Below, one piece after another: positions 7,186 to 16,131 of a stretch of 18,695 nt of DNA; the first letter of the stretch is position 1; each line of letters opens with the position of its first letter. The position numbers and the translations under genes were made by a program. The stretch spans positions 1 through 18,695 of the forward strand of contig DATMRT010000134.1 in the NCBI GenBank assembly GCA_035565975.1, given 5' to 3'. Below the pieces are notes generated by a model. The model did not search any database. It was not told the DNA's origin and was given only the letters and a program-made list of their open reading frames with translations. The DNA comes from Ga0077530 sp035565975 (GTDB taxonomy: Bacteria; Pseudomonadota; Alphaproteobacteria; Rhizobiales; Hyphomicrobiaceae).

Positions 7186-8180
7186 TCAGGCGGTCTGGAC
7201 GGGCTCGCCTTCGCGCAGGTGGCAGGACGCGAAGTGTCCGGGCTTGGTCTCGCGCATGGCCGGCTGCTCGATCTTACAGCGTTCGAAGGCATAGGGGCAG
7301 CGCGTGTGGAAATGGCAGCCAGGCGGCGGCTTGATCGGACTCGGCACGTCGCCCTGCAGAATGATGCGGTTCGGCGCGACGGTCGGGTCCGGCACCGGAA
7401 CGGCCGACAGCAGCGCTTCCGTATAGGGGTGCTGCGGTTCGGCGAACAGCGACTCCTTGTCGGCAAGCTCGACGATGCGGCCAAGATACATCACGGCGAC
7501 GCGATGGCTGATGTGCTCGACGACGGCGAGATCGTGCGCGATGAAGAGGTAGGCGACGCCGAACTCCTTCTGGAGATCGATGAGCAGGTTGATCACCTGC
7601 GCCTGCACGGAGACGTCGAGCGCCGAGACGGGCTCGTCGCATACGATGAGGCTCGGGCGCACGGCGAGGGCGCGCGCAATGACGAGACGCTGGCGCTGGC
7701 CGCCCGAGAACTCGTGGGGAAATCGGGAAAGCTGATCGCTGCGCAGGCCCACGTTGTCGAAAAGCTCGCTCACGCGCTTGTCGATCTCGCCCTCGCTCAG
7801 TGCCTCGAAATTGCGGAGTGGCTCGGCGACGATATCGCGCGCGCGCATACGCGGATTGAGCGAGGAGTAGGGATCCTGAAAGACGACCTGCATCGTGCGC
7901 CGGCAGTCGCGCATGGTCTCGCCGCCGAGGGCGTCGATGCGCTGGCCGGCGAGACGGATCTCGCCTGCGGTCGGAGGGATGAGCCTCAGGATGAGCTTGC
8001 CGGCCGTGGATTTGCCGCAGCCGGACTCACCGACGAGGCCTAGCGTCTCGCTCTCGCCAATGGAGAAGCTGATGCCATCGACGGCGTGCACGTGCCCACC
8101 CGTGCGGCCGAAGAGGCCCTTCTTGACCGGGAAGCGCTTGGTCAGGTTCTTCACTTCCAGAACGGGCGCGGGACTTGCCT

Positions 8181-8184
<4 letters not shown>
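7186..8184 (-). CDS. Peptide-type ABC transporter ATP-binding protein (DppF/OppF-like)
   Basis: A 332-residue ATPase of the oligo/dipeptide importer family. It has Walker A GESGCGKS (52-59), Q-loop Gln103 (VVFQDPYSSLNP), signature FSGGQRQ (159-165), Walker B LIVCDEP (Asp183, Glu184) and switch His217. The C-terminal oligo_HPY region carries Cys290, Cys296, Cys303 and Cys321, spaced C-x5-C-x6-C-x17-C, the pattern associated with the [4Fe-4S] site reported in related transporters. The frame is open upstream to 8274, but the ATG at 8184 overlaps the stop of the preceding ATPase gene as ATGA, indicating translational coupling and the natural start. With the neighbouring ATPase it forms the nucleotide-binding heterodimer. 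Confidence 0.93.
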
Positions 8185-9170
<986 letters not shown>

Positions 9171-9174
9171 GAAC

Positions 9175-10095
9175 TCAAAGCCTCTTGGCCATGCGCGGAT
9201 CGACGGCATCACGCAGGCCGTCGCCGAGAAGGTTGACCGCGAGCACGGTGATCGAGAGGAAGATCGCGGGGAAGAACACGATGAAGGGCTTCACCTGCCA
9301 GAGCGCACGGCCGTCGGCCATGATGTTGCCCCATGACGGGATGATCGGCGGCGTGCCGGCGCCGATGAAGGAGAGGATCGATTCCGTGATCATGGCGCTC
9401 GCACAGATGTACGTTGCCTGCACGGTGAGCGGTGCGATCGTGTTCGGCAGGATGTGTCGGATGATGATCATCGGCGTGCGCGTGCCGGCAGCGACGGCCG
9501 CTTCCACGTAGGGCTGCTCACGCAAGGAGAGCACCACGCCGCGCACGAGACGCGCGACGCGAGGGAACTCGGCGATCGCGATGGCGGCGATGACGTTCGG
9601 CACGCTGCCGCGCGTGAGCGCCATCAGCGCGACGGCAAGCAGAATGGGCGGGATCGACATCATGCCATCCATGATGCGCATGATGATGCTATCGGCCCAC
9701 CTGACGAAACCCGAGACGAGGCCGATGACGAGGCCGGCGAGAGAGGCAATGATCGCGACAGCAAAGCCGACGATGAGGGAGACGCGCGCGCCATAGATCA
9801 CGCGCGAGTAGATGTCTCGCCCCATCATGTCCGAGCCGAACCAGTATTCGGCAGACGGCGGGCGCGTGCGTTTGGAGGGGGCGAGGGCGGCGGGATCGGT
9901 CGTGCCGAGCAGCGGCGCGAAGATCGCCATCAGAATGAGGAGGCTCAGCATCGCGCCGCCGATGGCGATGGCCGGATGGCGATAGATAAAGCCCGTAATC
10001 CCGCGGCGTTGCTTGACCGGCGGCAGGATGTCCGGCAGCTCGGGCTCGCCGGCGAGCACGGCGCTCTCAGCCGCAGGAGAGACAGTCACAGTCAA
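9175..10095 (-). CDS. Peptide-type ABC transporter permease (DppC/OppC-like)
   Basis: A 306-residue inner-membrane permease. A cytoplasmic N-terminal tail of about 40 residues (OppC_N type) precedes TM1 (about 42-62). Next come the periplasmic segment with YWFGSDMMGRDIYSRV (85-99) and five further hydrophobic segments. The EAA loop that contacts the ATPase is at about 192-218 (YVEAAVAAGTRTPMIIIRHI). There is no ATG near the start. TTG at 10095 overlaps the preceding permease stop (ATTGA) and lies seven bases from GAGGA; GTG at 10089, giving MTVSPAAE, is the alternative but is 13 bases from that site. The reading frame open to 10554 lies within dppB and is not coding. Confidence 0.92.
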   Translation of the reverse strand: MTVTVSPAAESAVLAGEPELPDILPPVKQRRGITGFIYRHPAIAIGGAMLSLLILMAIFAPLLGTTDPAALAPSKRTRPPSAEYWFGSDMMGRDIYSRVIYGARVSLIVGFAVAIIASLAGLVIGLVSGFVRWADSIIMRIMDGMMSIPPILLAVALMALTRGSVPNVIAAIAIAEFPRVARLVRGVVLSLREQPYVEAAVAAGTRTPMIIIRHILPNTIAPLTVQATYICASAMITESILSFIGAGTPPIIPSWGNIMADGRALWQVKPFIVFFPAIFLSITVLAVNLLGDGLRDAVDPRMAKRL

Positions 10096-11033
10096 TAGCG
10101 GATCCTCGGATCGAGTAGTGTGTAGACGAGGTCGACGATCAGATTGACGAGCACGTAGACGAAGCTGAAGAGCAGCACGATGCCTTGGATCACGGGATAG
10201 TCGCGCCGCAGGATGGCGTCGATCGTCAGGCGGCCGAGGCCAGGGATTGCGAAGACACTTTCCGTCACCACGGCGCCGCCGATCAGGAGAGCCATGCCGA
10301 TGCCGATGACGGTGACGATCGGAACAGCCGCATTCTTGAGGGCGTGCAGGAAGAGGATCGGACGCTGGCCGAGCCCCTTTGCTCTGGCCGTGCGTATGTA
10401 GTCCTGCTGCAGCACTTCGAGCATGGAGGCCCGCGTGATGCGCGCGATGAGGGCGATATAGACGCAACCGAGTGCGATCGCGGGCAGCACGAGGTTCTCG
10501 AACCAGAGCCAGAGGCCTTCGGACAACGGCGTGTAGCCCTGCACCGGGAACCATTCGAGCTCGAGCGCGAAGACGTAGGCCAGTACGTAGCCGACGACGA
10601 ATACGGGAACAGAGAAGCCGAAGACGGCAAAGCCCATGACGCCGCGGTCGATCCAGCTTCCAGCCTTCCAGGCCGCGAGTACGCCGATCGGTACGGCGAC
10701 GACGATGGAGAGAATGAGGGTGAGCACCATGAGCGAGAGCGTCGGCTCGAGGCGCTGGCCGATGAGCTGCGTCACCGGCATCCCGGTGAACATCGACGTA
10801 CCGAGATCACCGTGCAGGATGCGCCATGACCATTCGCCGAAGCGCTCCAGGAATGGGCGATCCAGACCGAGGCTGACGCGGATGCGCTCGACGTCCTGCG
10901 GTGTCGCCTGATCGCCGGCGATGACGACCGCGGGATCACCCGGCGCGATGTAGAGCAGGCTGAAGACGAACAGGGCGACGATCCCCATGACGGGGATCGT
11001 CGCAACGATGCGCCGGGCAATGAAGCCGAGCAT
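10092..11033 (-). CDS. Peptide-type ABC transporter permease (DppB/OppB-like)
   Basis: A 313-residue inner-membrane permease with the classical N-terminus (MLGFIARRIVATIPVMGIVA), six hydrophobic segments, and the periplasmic APGDPAVVIAGD and LGLDRPFLERFGEW signatures of the DppB/OppB group. The EAA loop is at about 201-225 (RASMLEVLQQDYIRTARAKG). It ends in the usual LLDPRIRY. The ATG at 11033 has GGGAG close upstream and starts 11 bases after the binding-protein stop. The stop overlaps the start of the next permease by four bases, so the two subunits are translationally coupled. It forms the translocation channel as a heterodimer with that neighbour. Confidence 0.94.
   Translation of the reverse strand: MLGFIARRIVATIPVMGIVALFVFSLLYIAPGDPAVVIAGDQATPQDVERIRVSLGLDRPFLERFGEWSWRILHGDLGTSMFTGMPVTQLIGQRLEPTLSLMVLTLILSIVVAVPIGVLAAWKAGSWIDRGVMGFAVFGFSVPVFVVGYVLAYVFALELEWFPVQGYTPLSEGLWLWFENLVLPAIALGCVYIALIARITRASMLEVLQQDYIRTARAKGLGQRPILFLHALKNAAVPIVTVIGIGMALLIGGAVVTESVFAIPGLGRLTIDAILRRDYPVIQGIVLLFSFVYVLVNLIVDLVYTLLDPRIRY
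10103..10107 (-). promoter_or_regulatory. Ribosome binding site deciding the TTG start of the DppC-like permease
   Basis: GAGGA on the minus strand lies seven bases before TTG (10095) and 13 bases before GTG (10089). The spacing favours TTG initiation and therefore a four-base overlap with the upstream permease gene. Confidence 0.5.
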
Positions 11034-11044
11034 AATACTCCCGC

Positions 11045-12643
11045 TTAGGCTTTCTTGACGTTCCAGAAGAACGGGATCGGTCCGCCGACGACACCGCTGA
11101 CGTTGCTGCGCCAGGCCTGGAAGCCCTTGTAGAAGCCGGTCGGAATGTAGATCACGTCATCCATGGCCGCCTTGTTGATGCGGCCCATGGCGGCCTTCTC
11201 TTCCTCGGCGTTCTTGGCCTCGAACCAGGACGTGATCTCTTTTTCCGTGTTCGGGCTGTTGGGCCAGCCGAACCAGGCGCTGTCGCCGTTGCCGCGCAAT
11301 GCGTTGTAGGCGGCGGGCGTGGCGCAGTCCGCGCCGGCATGCCACGTGTGGAACATGCCCCAGCCGCCTTGCCCCGGCGGCGACTTCGAAGCGCGACGCT
11401 GGCCGACCGTGCCCCAATCGGTGGCGACGAAATCGACCGTCATGCCGAGCTTCTTCAGGAGATCGGCCGTCACTTCGCCCATGGCCTTGAGCGGGGCCTG
11501 ATCCTGCGCGACGAGACACGTCACAGGCTGGCCGCTGTAGCCCGATTCAGCGAGCAGCTTCTTGGCGGCTTCGAGATTGCGCGGGCCCTTGAGAATGTCG
11601 CCGCCCACATCCGTGTAGTAGGGCGTGCCGGGCGTGAAGAAGCTCGGCAGCAACTGCCACAGGCTGTCGTCGCTGCCGACGACGGCGCGCATGTAGTCCT
11701 CCTGATTGAGCGCCATCTGAACGGCCCGCCGCGCTTTCACGTTGTTGAACGGCGGATGCATGTGGTTCAGGCGGAAGGAGCCGACATTGCCGAGCGGATC
11801 GGCGATGTCGACCTTGATATTGCGATTGCGCTTCAGGATCGGAATGAGGTCGGGGATCGGGGTCTCCCACCAGTCGACCTCGCCGCCCTGCAGAGCGGCT
11901 GACGCGGTCGCCGGGTCCGGCATGATGACCCATTCGATCCTGTCGAGCAGGATCACCTTGCCGCCGGCGAGCCAGTCCGCGGTTTCGGAGCGCGGCTGAT
12001 AGTCGGCGAACTTCTCGAATACGGCCTTTGCGCCCGGCACCCATTCCTTCTGCGCGAACTTCATCGGGCCGCTGCCGACGTACTCGGTGATCTGCTTGAA
12101 GGGGTCCGTCTTGGCGATGCGCTCGGGCATGATGAAGGCGATCGGCGTGTTGTTCTTGCCGAGCGCGAACTTCATCTTCGGGAAGGGCTTCGAGAGCACC
12201 CACTTGACGGTCTTGTCGTCGACGGCCACGAGCTCCTTCTCGATGGCCTTGATCATCTGACCCATGGGATCGCGCGGGCACCAGCGCTTCAGCGAAGCCA
12301 CCACGTCCTTGGCCAGCACGGGCTCGCCGTCGTGGAACTTGAGGCCGGAGCGCAGCTTGAACGTCCACGTCAGGCCGTCGCTCGAAACTTCCTCGCCCTC
12401 GACCATCTGGCGTTGCGGCTCGAGCTTGCTGTCGACGCCGTAGAGCGTATCCCACACGAGCACGGACGCATTGCGCACAACGTACTGGGTGCCCCAGATC
12501 GGGTCGAAGTTGGCGAGGTTGGCCTGCGGCACGAATTTCAGGGTTTTGGCCGCGCCCTGGGCGATGGCCGGTGCAGCGAGACCGCCCGATGCAGCCAATG
12601 CGCCGACGCTCAACGAGGATTTGAGAAAATTTCTGCGGTCCAT
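11045..12643 (-). CDS. ABC transporter substrate-binding protein, family 5 (SBP_bac_5), Tat-exported
   Basis: A 532-residue periplasmic receptor that delivers ligand to the permeases encoded downstream. The N-terminus MDRRNFLKSSLSVGALAASG is a twin-arginine signal (RRNFLK) with a hydrophobic core and a likely cleavage after AIA (residue 28). The mature part has SBP_bac_5 landmarks: an early LDTLYG-like segment (VLVWDTLYGVD), LTWTFKLRSGLKFHDGEPVLAKDVVASLKRW, the YVGSGPMKF segment and FNNVKARRAVQMALNQEDYM. The ATG at 12643 has AAGGAG nine bases upstream; the longer frame to 12706 would bury the signal peptide. It is the first gene of the operon. The ligand is not evident from sequence, but the co-transcribed carbamoylase makes an N-carbamoyl amino acid or hydantoin-like compound a reasonable candidate. 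Confidence 0.93.
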   Translation of the reverse strand: MDRRNFLKSSLSVGALAASGGLAAPAIAQGAAKTLKFVPQANLANFDPIWGTQYVVRNASVLVWDTLYGVDSKLEPQRQMVEGEEVSSDGLTWTFKLRSGLKFHDGEPVLAKDVVASLKRWCPRDPMGQMIKAIEKELVAVDDKTVKWVLSKPFPKMKFALGKNNTPIAFIMPERIAKTDPFKQITEYVGSGPMKFAQKEWVPGAKAVFEKFADYQPRSETADWLAGGKVILLDRIEWVIMPDPATASAALQGGEVDWWETPIPDLIPILKRNRNIKVDIADPLGNVGSFRLNHMHPPFNNVKARRAVQMALNQEDYMRAVVGSDDSLWQLLPSFFTPGTPYYTDVGGDILKGPRNLEAAKKLLAESGYSGQPVTCLVAQDQAPLKAMGEVTADLLKKLGMTVDFVATDWGTVGQRRASKSPPGQGGWGMFHTWHAGADCATPAAYNALRGNGDSAWFGWPNSPNTEKEITSWFEAKNAEEEKAAMGRINKAAMDDVIYIPTGFYKGFQAWRSNVSGVVGGPIPFFWNVKKA

Positions 12644-12958
12644 TTCATGACACTCCTTCGACCGAAAACCGTGGCAGGCTGGTCGCGGACAATCACGTCG
12701 ACGCAAATGTCAGCTCAGAAAGTTCACGCCCGCCTAGTGTTCATATCGCATCGCAGCATCGCCAATGGTCAAGGCAGCAAGAACCGGCATTCTGCTTGAT
12801 GATTGTGCAGCGGCACGCGATCCGGGGTCAAGTTCCGAGCAGAAATGCTCAGGGAATGATCGTCATTGCCGCAGAGGGCGGCATACTTGAGCAACATCAA
12901 CGCAGGTCACGACGTTGTCGGGTGATAGAAATCGCGTGCCAAGAGATGGAGACGTGCG
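12644..12958. other. Divergent intergenic region (promoters of the transporter operon and the Host_attach gene)
   Basis: This 315-base stretch separates the starts of two divergent genes and must hold both promoters. On the minus strand TTGACC (12772-12767) is a fair -35 element, but no convincing -10 follows at the normal distance. On the plus strand I see no clear hexamer pair and no GGAAC-type general-stress promoter. A small hairpin, GAGCA-GAAA-TGCTC, lies at 12837-12850. I find no coding frame with a credible start and ribosome site. Confidence 0.45.
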
Positions 12959-13402
12959 ATGAAACCGACGCGAACGTGGATACTGATTGCGGATGGCAGC
13001 GAGGCCCGTGTCTTCGAAAGCCTTGGCCCCCGATCGGCGCTGATGGCGGTAGAGGACATGACCTTTGCGCAGGACCTGCCTCCCAATCGTGAGCTTGAGT
13101 CCGATCGTCCCGGGCGCAGCCAGGAGTCGGCAAATCCCACCCGGCACGCCATCCAGAGCCGGTCCGATCCTCACCGGGAGCTGAAGCGACAGTTGGCTCG
13201 AGAGGTCGCCGACAAGCTGGAAGACTGCCTCCGGAATGGACGGTTTGATCGGCTCGCGGTGGTCGCAGCCCCCGTCGTGCTGGGCGACATCCGGGAGGCG
13301 CTTTCGGAACAGTTGAAAGCCGCGGTCACCGCTGAACTGGCCAAAGATCTGGTGAAGGTGCCGCTGTCCGATCTGCCTGCGCATCTGGAGCCGGTGCGAT
13401 AG
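12959..13402 (+). CDS. Host_attach-family protein (COG5622 / PF10116 type)
   Basis: A 147-residue soluble protein with no signal peptide. The opening KPTRTWILIADGSEARVFES matches the conserved start of the family annotated as required for attachment to host cells. The other family features are present: a polar, variable central loop with REL...HRELKRQLAREVADKLEDCLRNGRFDRLAVVAAPVVLGDIREAL, and a C-terminal helix-strand ending LVKVPLSDLPAHLEPV. The fold has been compared with release-factor-like (eRF1/Pelota-type) domains, so a direct role in adhesion should not be assumed. The ATG at 12959 has GGAG (12948-12951) seven bases upstream. It diverges from the transporter operon and is followed, 100 bases later, by pncA. 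The family is common in alphaproteobacteria; its biochemical role is not established. Confidence 0.8.
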   Translation: MKPTRTWILIADGSEARVFESLGPRSALMAVEDMTFAQDLPPNRELESDRPGRSQESANPTRHAIQSRSDPHRELKRQLAREVADKLEDCLRNGRFDRLAVVAAPVVLGDIREALSEQLKAAVTAELAKDLVKVPLSDLPAHLEPVR

Positions 13403-13502
13403 GCACGCCAAGTGCGGGCAAGGCCGCGCCTCCGGCATTGCGATCCGGCGGCATTGTCCGCTAGTTGTCTCGCGCAGGATCAAGCGGAGGTGAACGCACG
13501 GT

Positions 13503-14135
13503 ATGGCGGAGGAGACAGCCGACAGCGACGTCCTGCTGGTGGTCGACATTCAGAATGATTTCTGTCCGGGCGGCAGTCTGGCCGTTCCCGCCGGCGACGA
13601 GATCGTGCCGCTCGTCAACCGGCTCGCGCGTCGCTTCCAGCATGTCGTGCTGACCCAGGACTGGCATCCGGCCGGCCACAGCTCTTTCGCCTCGGCCAAT
13701 CCGGGGCGCAATCCGTTCGAGGTCATGACGTTCCCCTATGGCCCACAGGTTCTTTGGCCGGACCACTGCGTGCAGGGAGCGGCCGGCGCGGCGTTCCACG
13801 CCGGCCTGGATGTCCCGCACGCGGAGCTGATCATCCGGAAGGGATACCGCCGCGAGATCGATTCCTATTCGGCCTTCTATGAGAACGACCGCACGACGCC
13901 GACGGGCCTTGCCGGGTATTTGCGCGAACGCGGTCTCAAGCGCGTGTTTCTTGCCGGCCTCGCCCTGGACTTCTGCGTGCGCTACTCGGCCGAGGACGGT
14001 CATCGCTGCGGCTTCGATGTCGCCGTGATCGAGGAAGCGACGCGCGGCATCGATCTCGATGGCTCGGTCGGCGCCGCGCATCGTGCGTTCGCCGAGCGAT
14101 CCATTCCGATCCTCGGCGCGGATGCCATCGCCTGA
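13503..14135 (+). CDS. pncA: Nicotinamidase (isochorismatase-like cysteine hydrolase)
   Basis: A 210-residue enzyme that converts nicotinamide to nicotinate in NAD salvage. It resembles E. coli PncA (213 residues) along its length. The catalytic triad is Asp15 (VVDIQNDFCPGG), Lys113 (IRKG) and Cys158 (ALDFCVR). The metal-binding residues Asp53, His55 and His59 lie in QDWHPAGHSSF, and the conserved WPDHCVQG and DSYSAFYEN segments are present. The DxHxxxH metal site separates nicotinamidases from other isochorismatase-family amidases. The ATG at 13503 has GGAGG (13486-13490) at a rather long 12-base distance, and no better in-frame start is seen. It lies 100 bases after the Host_attach gene. 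No NAD-synthesis gene is adjacent, so it may have its own promoter. Confidence 0.93.
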   Translation: MAEETADSDVLLVVDIQNDFCPGGSLAVPAGDEIVPLVNRLARRFQHVVLTQDWHPAGHSSFASANPGRNPFEVMTFPYGPQVLWPDHCVQGAAGAAFHAGLDVPHAELIIRKGYRREIDSYSAFYENDRTTPTGLAGYLRERGLKRVFLAGLALDFCVRYSAEDGHRCGFDVAVIEEATRGIDLDGSVGAAHRAFAERSIPILGADAIA

Positions 14136-14480
14136 TCAGCGGCCCGCATACGCGCGCTTCTCCCAGTATTGAACGGCCGCGAAAGGGCGCGATGCGCGCG
14201 TTGGCGTGCGTCCATCACTTCCGCTATCGCACCGCCAGATGTGGCAGGCTGCGCGCCGTCGGACGGGCTAATTTTCAGGCGCTTGTATGCTATTTTGTAT
14301 GCAAACATGCATATGCGCGCGGGCGGAATGAGGCTGATATAGCCGGGTCGTCGCGCGAGATTCCATTTTTGGATCAGGAGATTGATTGAAATCTGGACGG
14401 CGTGTTCAGAGTTGGCACAAAGGTTGCTGTTAACCCTTCGTTGGCGTCTCCGCACGCGCACGCAAAGAAGGGAATTGCTC
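14136..14480 (+). other. Intergenic leader before the second ABC operon
   Basis: This 345-base stretch separates pncA from the binding-protein gene. ACGCGCGC (14150-14157) can pair with GCGCGCGT (14194-14201) across a long loop, a poor candidate for a pncA terminator. An AT-richer island at 14271-14316 contains repeated TTGTATGC sequences. Downstream, a TTG at 14382 preceded by AGGAG would add 33 residues to the binding protein, but that would displace its Tat signal, so I do not accept it. I see no RNA gene or credible small protein here. Confidence 0.45.
14283..14316. promoter_or_regulatory. TTGTATGC direct repeat and overlapping palindromes, candidate operator
   Basis: TTGTATGC occurs at 14283-14290 and again at 14295-14302, twelve bases apart. 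The second copy continues as TTGTATGCAA, a near-symmetric TTG-N4-CAA. TATGC (14298-14302) also pairs with GCATA (14309-14313), and GCATATGC (14309-14316) is a perfect palindrome. Such elements resemble GntR-type operators. The location, about 170 bases before the binding-protein ATG, suits control of the second transporter operon. No regulator gene lies beside it, so the factor is unknown. Confidence 0.35.
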
Positions 14481-16100
14481 ATGAAACGTCGCCAGTTCCT
14501 GAAGTCATTGTCGGCCGCCGGCGCCGCGACCGCGCTGCCCATGCCCGCCATTTGGTCGAGTGCGAAAGCGCAAGCGCGGCAGGAGACGCTGCTCGTCGTG
14601 TCCGAGAGCGGTCCGAACAATGTCGATATCCATGGCGTCGGCACGAACGTGCCCGGCTACGAGGTGTCGTGGAACTGCTACGATCGTCTCATCAGCCACG
14701 AGATGAAGACGCTGCCGAACGGCACGCAGTACTACGATCGCGACAAGTTCAAGATGGAACTCGCCGAGGACATGAACGTCGGCGACATGTCGGCGACGTT
14801 CAAGTTGCGCAAGGACGCGAAGTTCCAGGACGGCACACCGGTCACCGCGAAGGACGTGAAGTGGTCGCTCGATCGGGCGGTCAGCGTCGGCGGTTTCCCG
14901 ACATTCCAGATGGGCGCCGGCTCGCTCACGAAGCGCGAGCAATTCGTGATCGTCGACGATCATACGGTGCGCGTCGACTTCATCAAGAAGGATCGGCTGA
15001 CACTTCCCGATCTCGCGGTGATCGTGCCCTGCATTATCAACTCGGGTCTCGTGCAGAAGCACGCGACGGAGAAGGATCCGTGGGGGCTCGAATACACGAA
15101 ACTGAATACCGTCGGCAGCGGCGCCTACAAGATGACCAAGTGGACGCCTGGCGCCGAGGTCATTCTCGAGCGCAACGAGGATTGGAAGCTCGGCCCCAAG
15201 CCTAAGGTGCGCCGCATCGTCTGGCGCATGGTGCCGTCGGCGGGCAACCGTCGCGCGCTGCTCGAGCGCGGTGATGCCGATATCTCATACGAGCTGCCGA
15301 ACAAGGATTTCGTCGAGCTGCGGGATGCTGGCAAGCTCAATATCGTTTCGACGCCGTTCTCGAACGGCTGCCAATACATCGGCATGAACATGACGAAGCC
15401 GCCCTTCGACAACGTGAAGGTACGACAGGCGGTCGCTTACGCCATTCCCTACCAGAAGATCATGGATGCGGCGCTGTACGGACTGGCGAAACCGCTCTAC
15501 GGCTCAGGCCTCGACAAGGTGAAGGAGGCGGTCTGGCCAATCGCACACAACTACAACACCGATATCGCGAAGGCCAAGAAGCTGCTTGCAGAAGCCGGCT
15601 ATCCGAACGGGTTCGAGACGACGCTCTCGTTCGACCTCGGCTTCGCCACCGTCAATGAGCCCATCTGCGTGCTGACGCAGGAGAGCCTGGCGCAGATCGG
15701 CATCAAGGCTCAGATCAGCAAAGTCACGGGCGCGAACTGGCGCACCGAGCTCAACAAGAAGACGATGCCGCTCTACACCAACGTGTTCTCGGGCTGGCTC
15801 GACTATCCCGAGTATTTCTTCATCTGGTGCTATCACGGCAAGAATTCGATCTTCAACACGATGAGCTATCAGTCCAAGGAGATGGACGCGTTCATCGATG
15901 GCGCCGGCGCAGCGGCGACCTCCGGCGACAAGGCTGCCTACGAGACGAACGTGAAGGGCTTCCTCGATCTCGCCTTCACGGACATTCCCCGAATCCCGAT
16001 CTTCCAGCCGTACTCCAACGTCGCCATGCAGAAAAACGTGTCGGGCTATCAGTACTGGTTCCATCGCCGACTCGACTATCGCGCGCTCGCCAAGGGGTGA
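14481..16100 (+). CDS. ABC transporter substrate-binding protein, family 5 (SBP_bac_5), Tat-exported
   Basis: A 539-residue periplasmic binding protein. The N-terminus MKRRQFLKSLSAAGAATALP is a twin-arginine signal (RRQFLK), with probable cleavage after AKA (residue 30). The mature protein has family-5 landmarks: YEVSWNCYDRLISHE, MSATFKLRKDAKFQDGTPVT followed by AKDVKWSLDRAV, TVGSGAYKMTKWTPGAEVIL, and FDNVKVRQAVAYAIPYQKIM. The ATG at 14481 follows AAGGGA by seven bases and places the Tat motif at the N-terminus. It is only distantly like the other binding protein in the window (11045-12643), so the two systems probably carry different ligands. It leads the operon of two permeases and an ATPase and is preceded by a repeat-rich leader. 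The ligand is unknown. Confidence 0.93.
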   Translation: MKRRQFLKSLSAAGAATALPMPAIWSSAKAQARQETLLVVSESGPNNVDIHGVGTNVPGYEVSWNCYDRLISHEMKTLPNGTQYYDRDKFKMELAEDMNVGDMSATFKLRKDAKFQDGTPVTAKDVKWSLDRAVSVGGFPTFQMGAGSLTKREQFVIVDDHTVRVDFIKKDRLTLPDLAVIVPCIINSGLVQKHATEKDPWGLEYTKLNTVGSGAYKMTKWTPGAEVILERNEDWKLGPKPKVRRIVWRMVPSAGNRRALLERGDADISYELPNKDFVELRDAGKLNIVSTPFSNGCQYIGMNMTKPPFDNVKVRQAVAYAIPYQKIMDAALYGLAKPLYGSGLDKVKEAVWPIAHNYNTDIAKAKKLLAEAGYPNGFETTLSFDLGFATVNEPICVLTQESLAQIGIKAQISKVTGANWRTELNKKTMPLYTNVFSGWLDYPEYFFIWCYHGKNSIFNTMSYQSKEMDAFIDGAGAAATSGDKAAYETNVKGFLDLAFTDIPRIPIFQPYSNVAMQKNVSGYQYWFHRRLDYRALAKG

Positions 16101-16131
16101 GCGTTCGTCACGACGTCGAAGGAGCTCGGCC

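Noticed and set aside
6442..8043. A 533-codon open frame on the plus strand opposite the carbamoylase and DppF-like genes
   Set aside because: It spans two well-supported minus-strand genes, has low-complexity acidic/basic composition, and shows no domain or ribosome-site support; it is a codon-bias shadow.
10096..10554. N-terminal extension of the DppC-like permease frame
   Set aside because: This part lies within the dppB-like gene in another frame and lacks family similarity; DppC proteins are about 300 residues long.
12644..12958. Possible small ORFs and a general-stress (GGAAC-type) promoter in the divergent gap
   Set aside because: No frame has both a ribosome site and plausible composition, and no GGAAC/CGTT pair with normal spacing was found.
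14382..14480. A 33-residue N-terminal extension of the second binding protein from TTG 14382, which is preceded by AGGAG
   Set aside because: It would place the twin-arginine signal internally. The ATG at 14481 has its own ribosome site and gives a normal Tat signal peptide.
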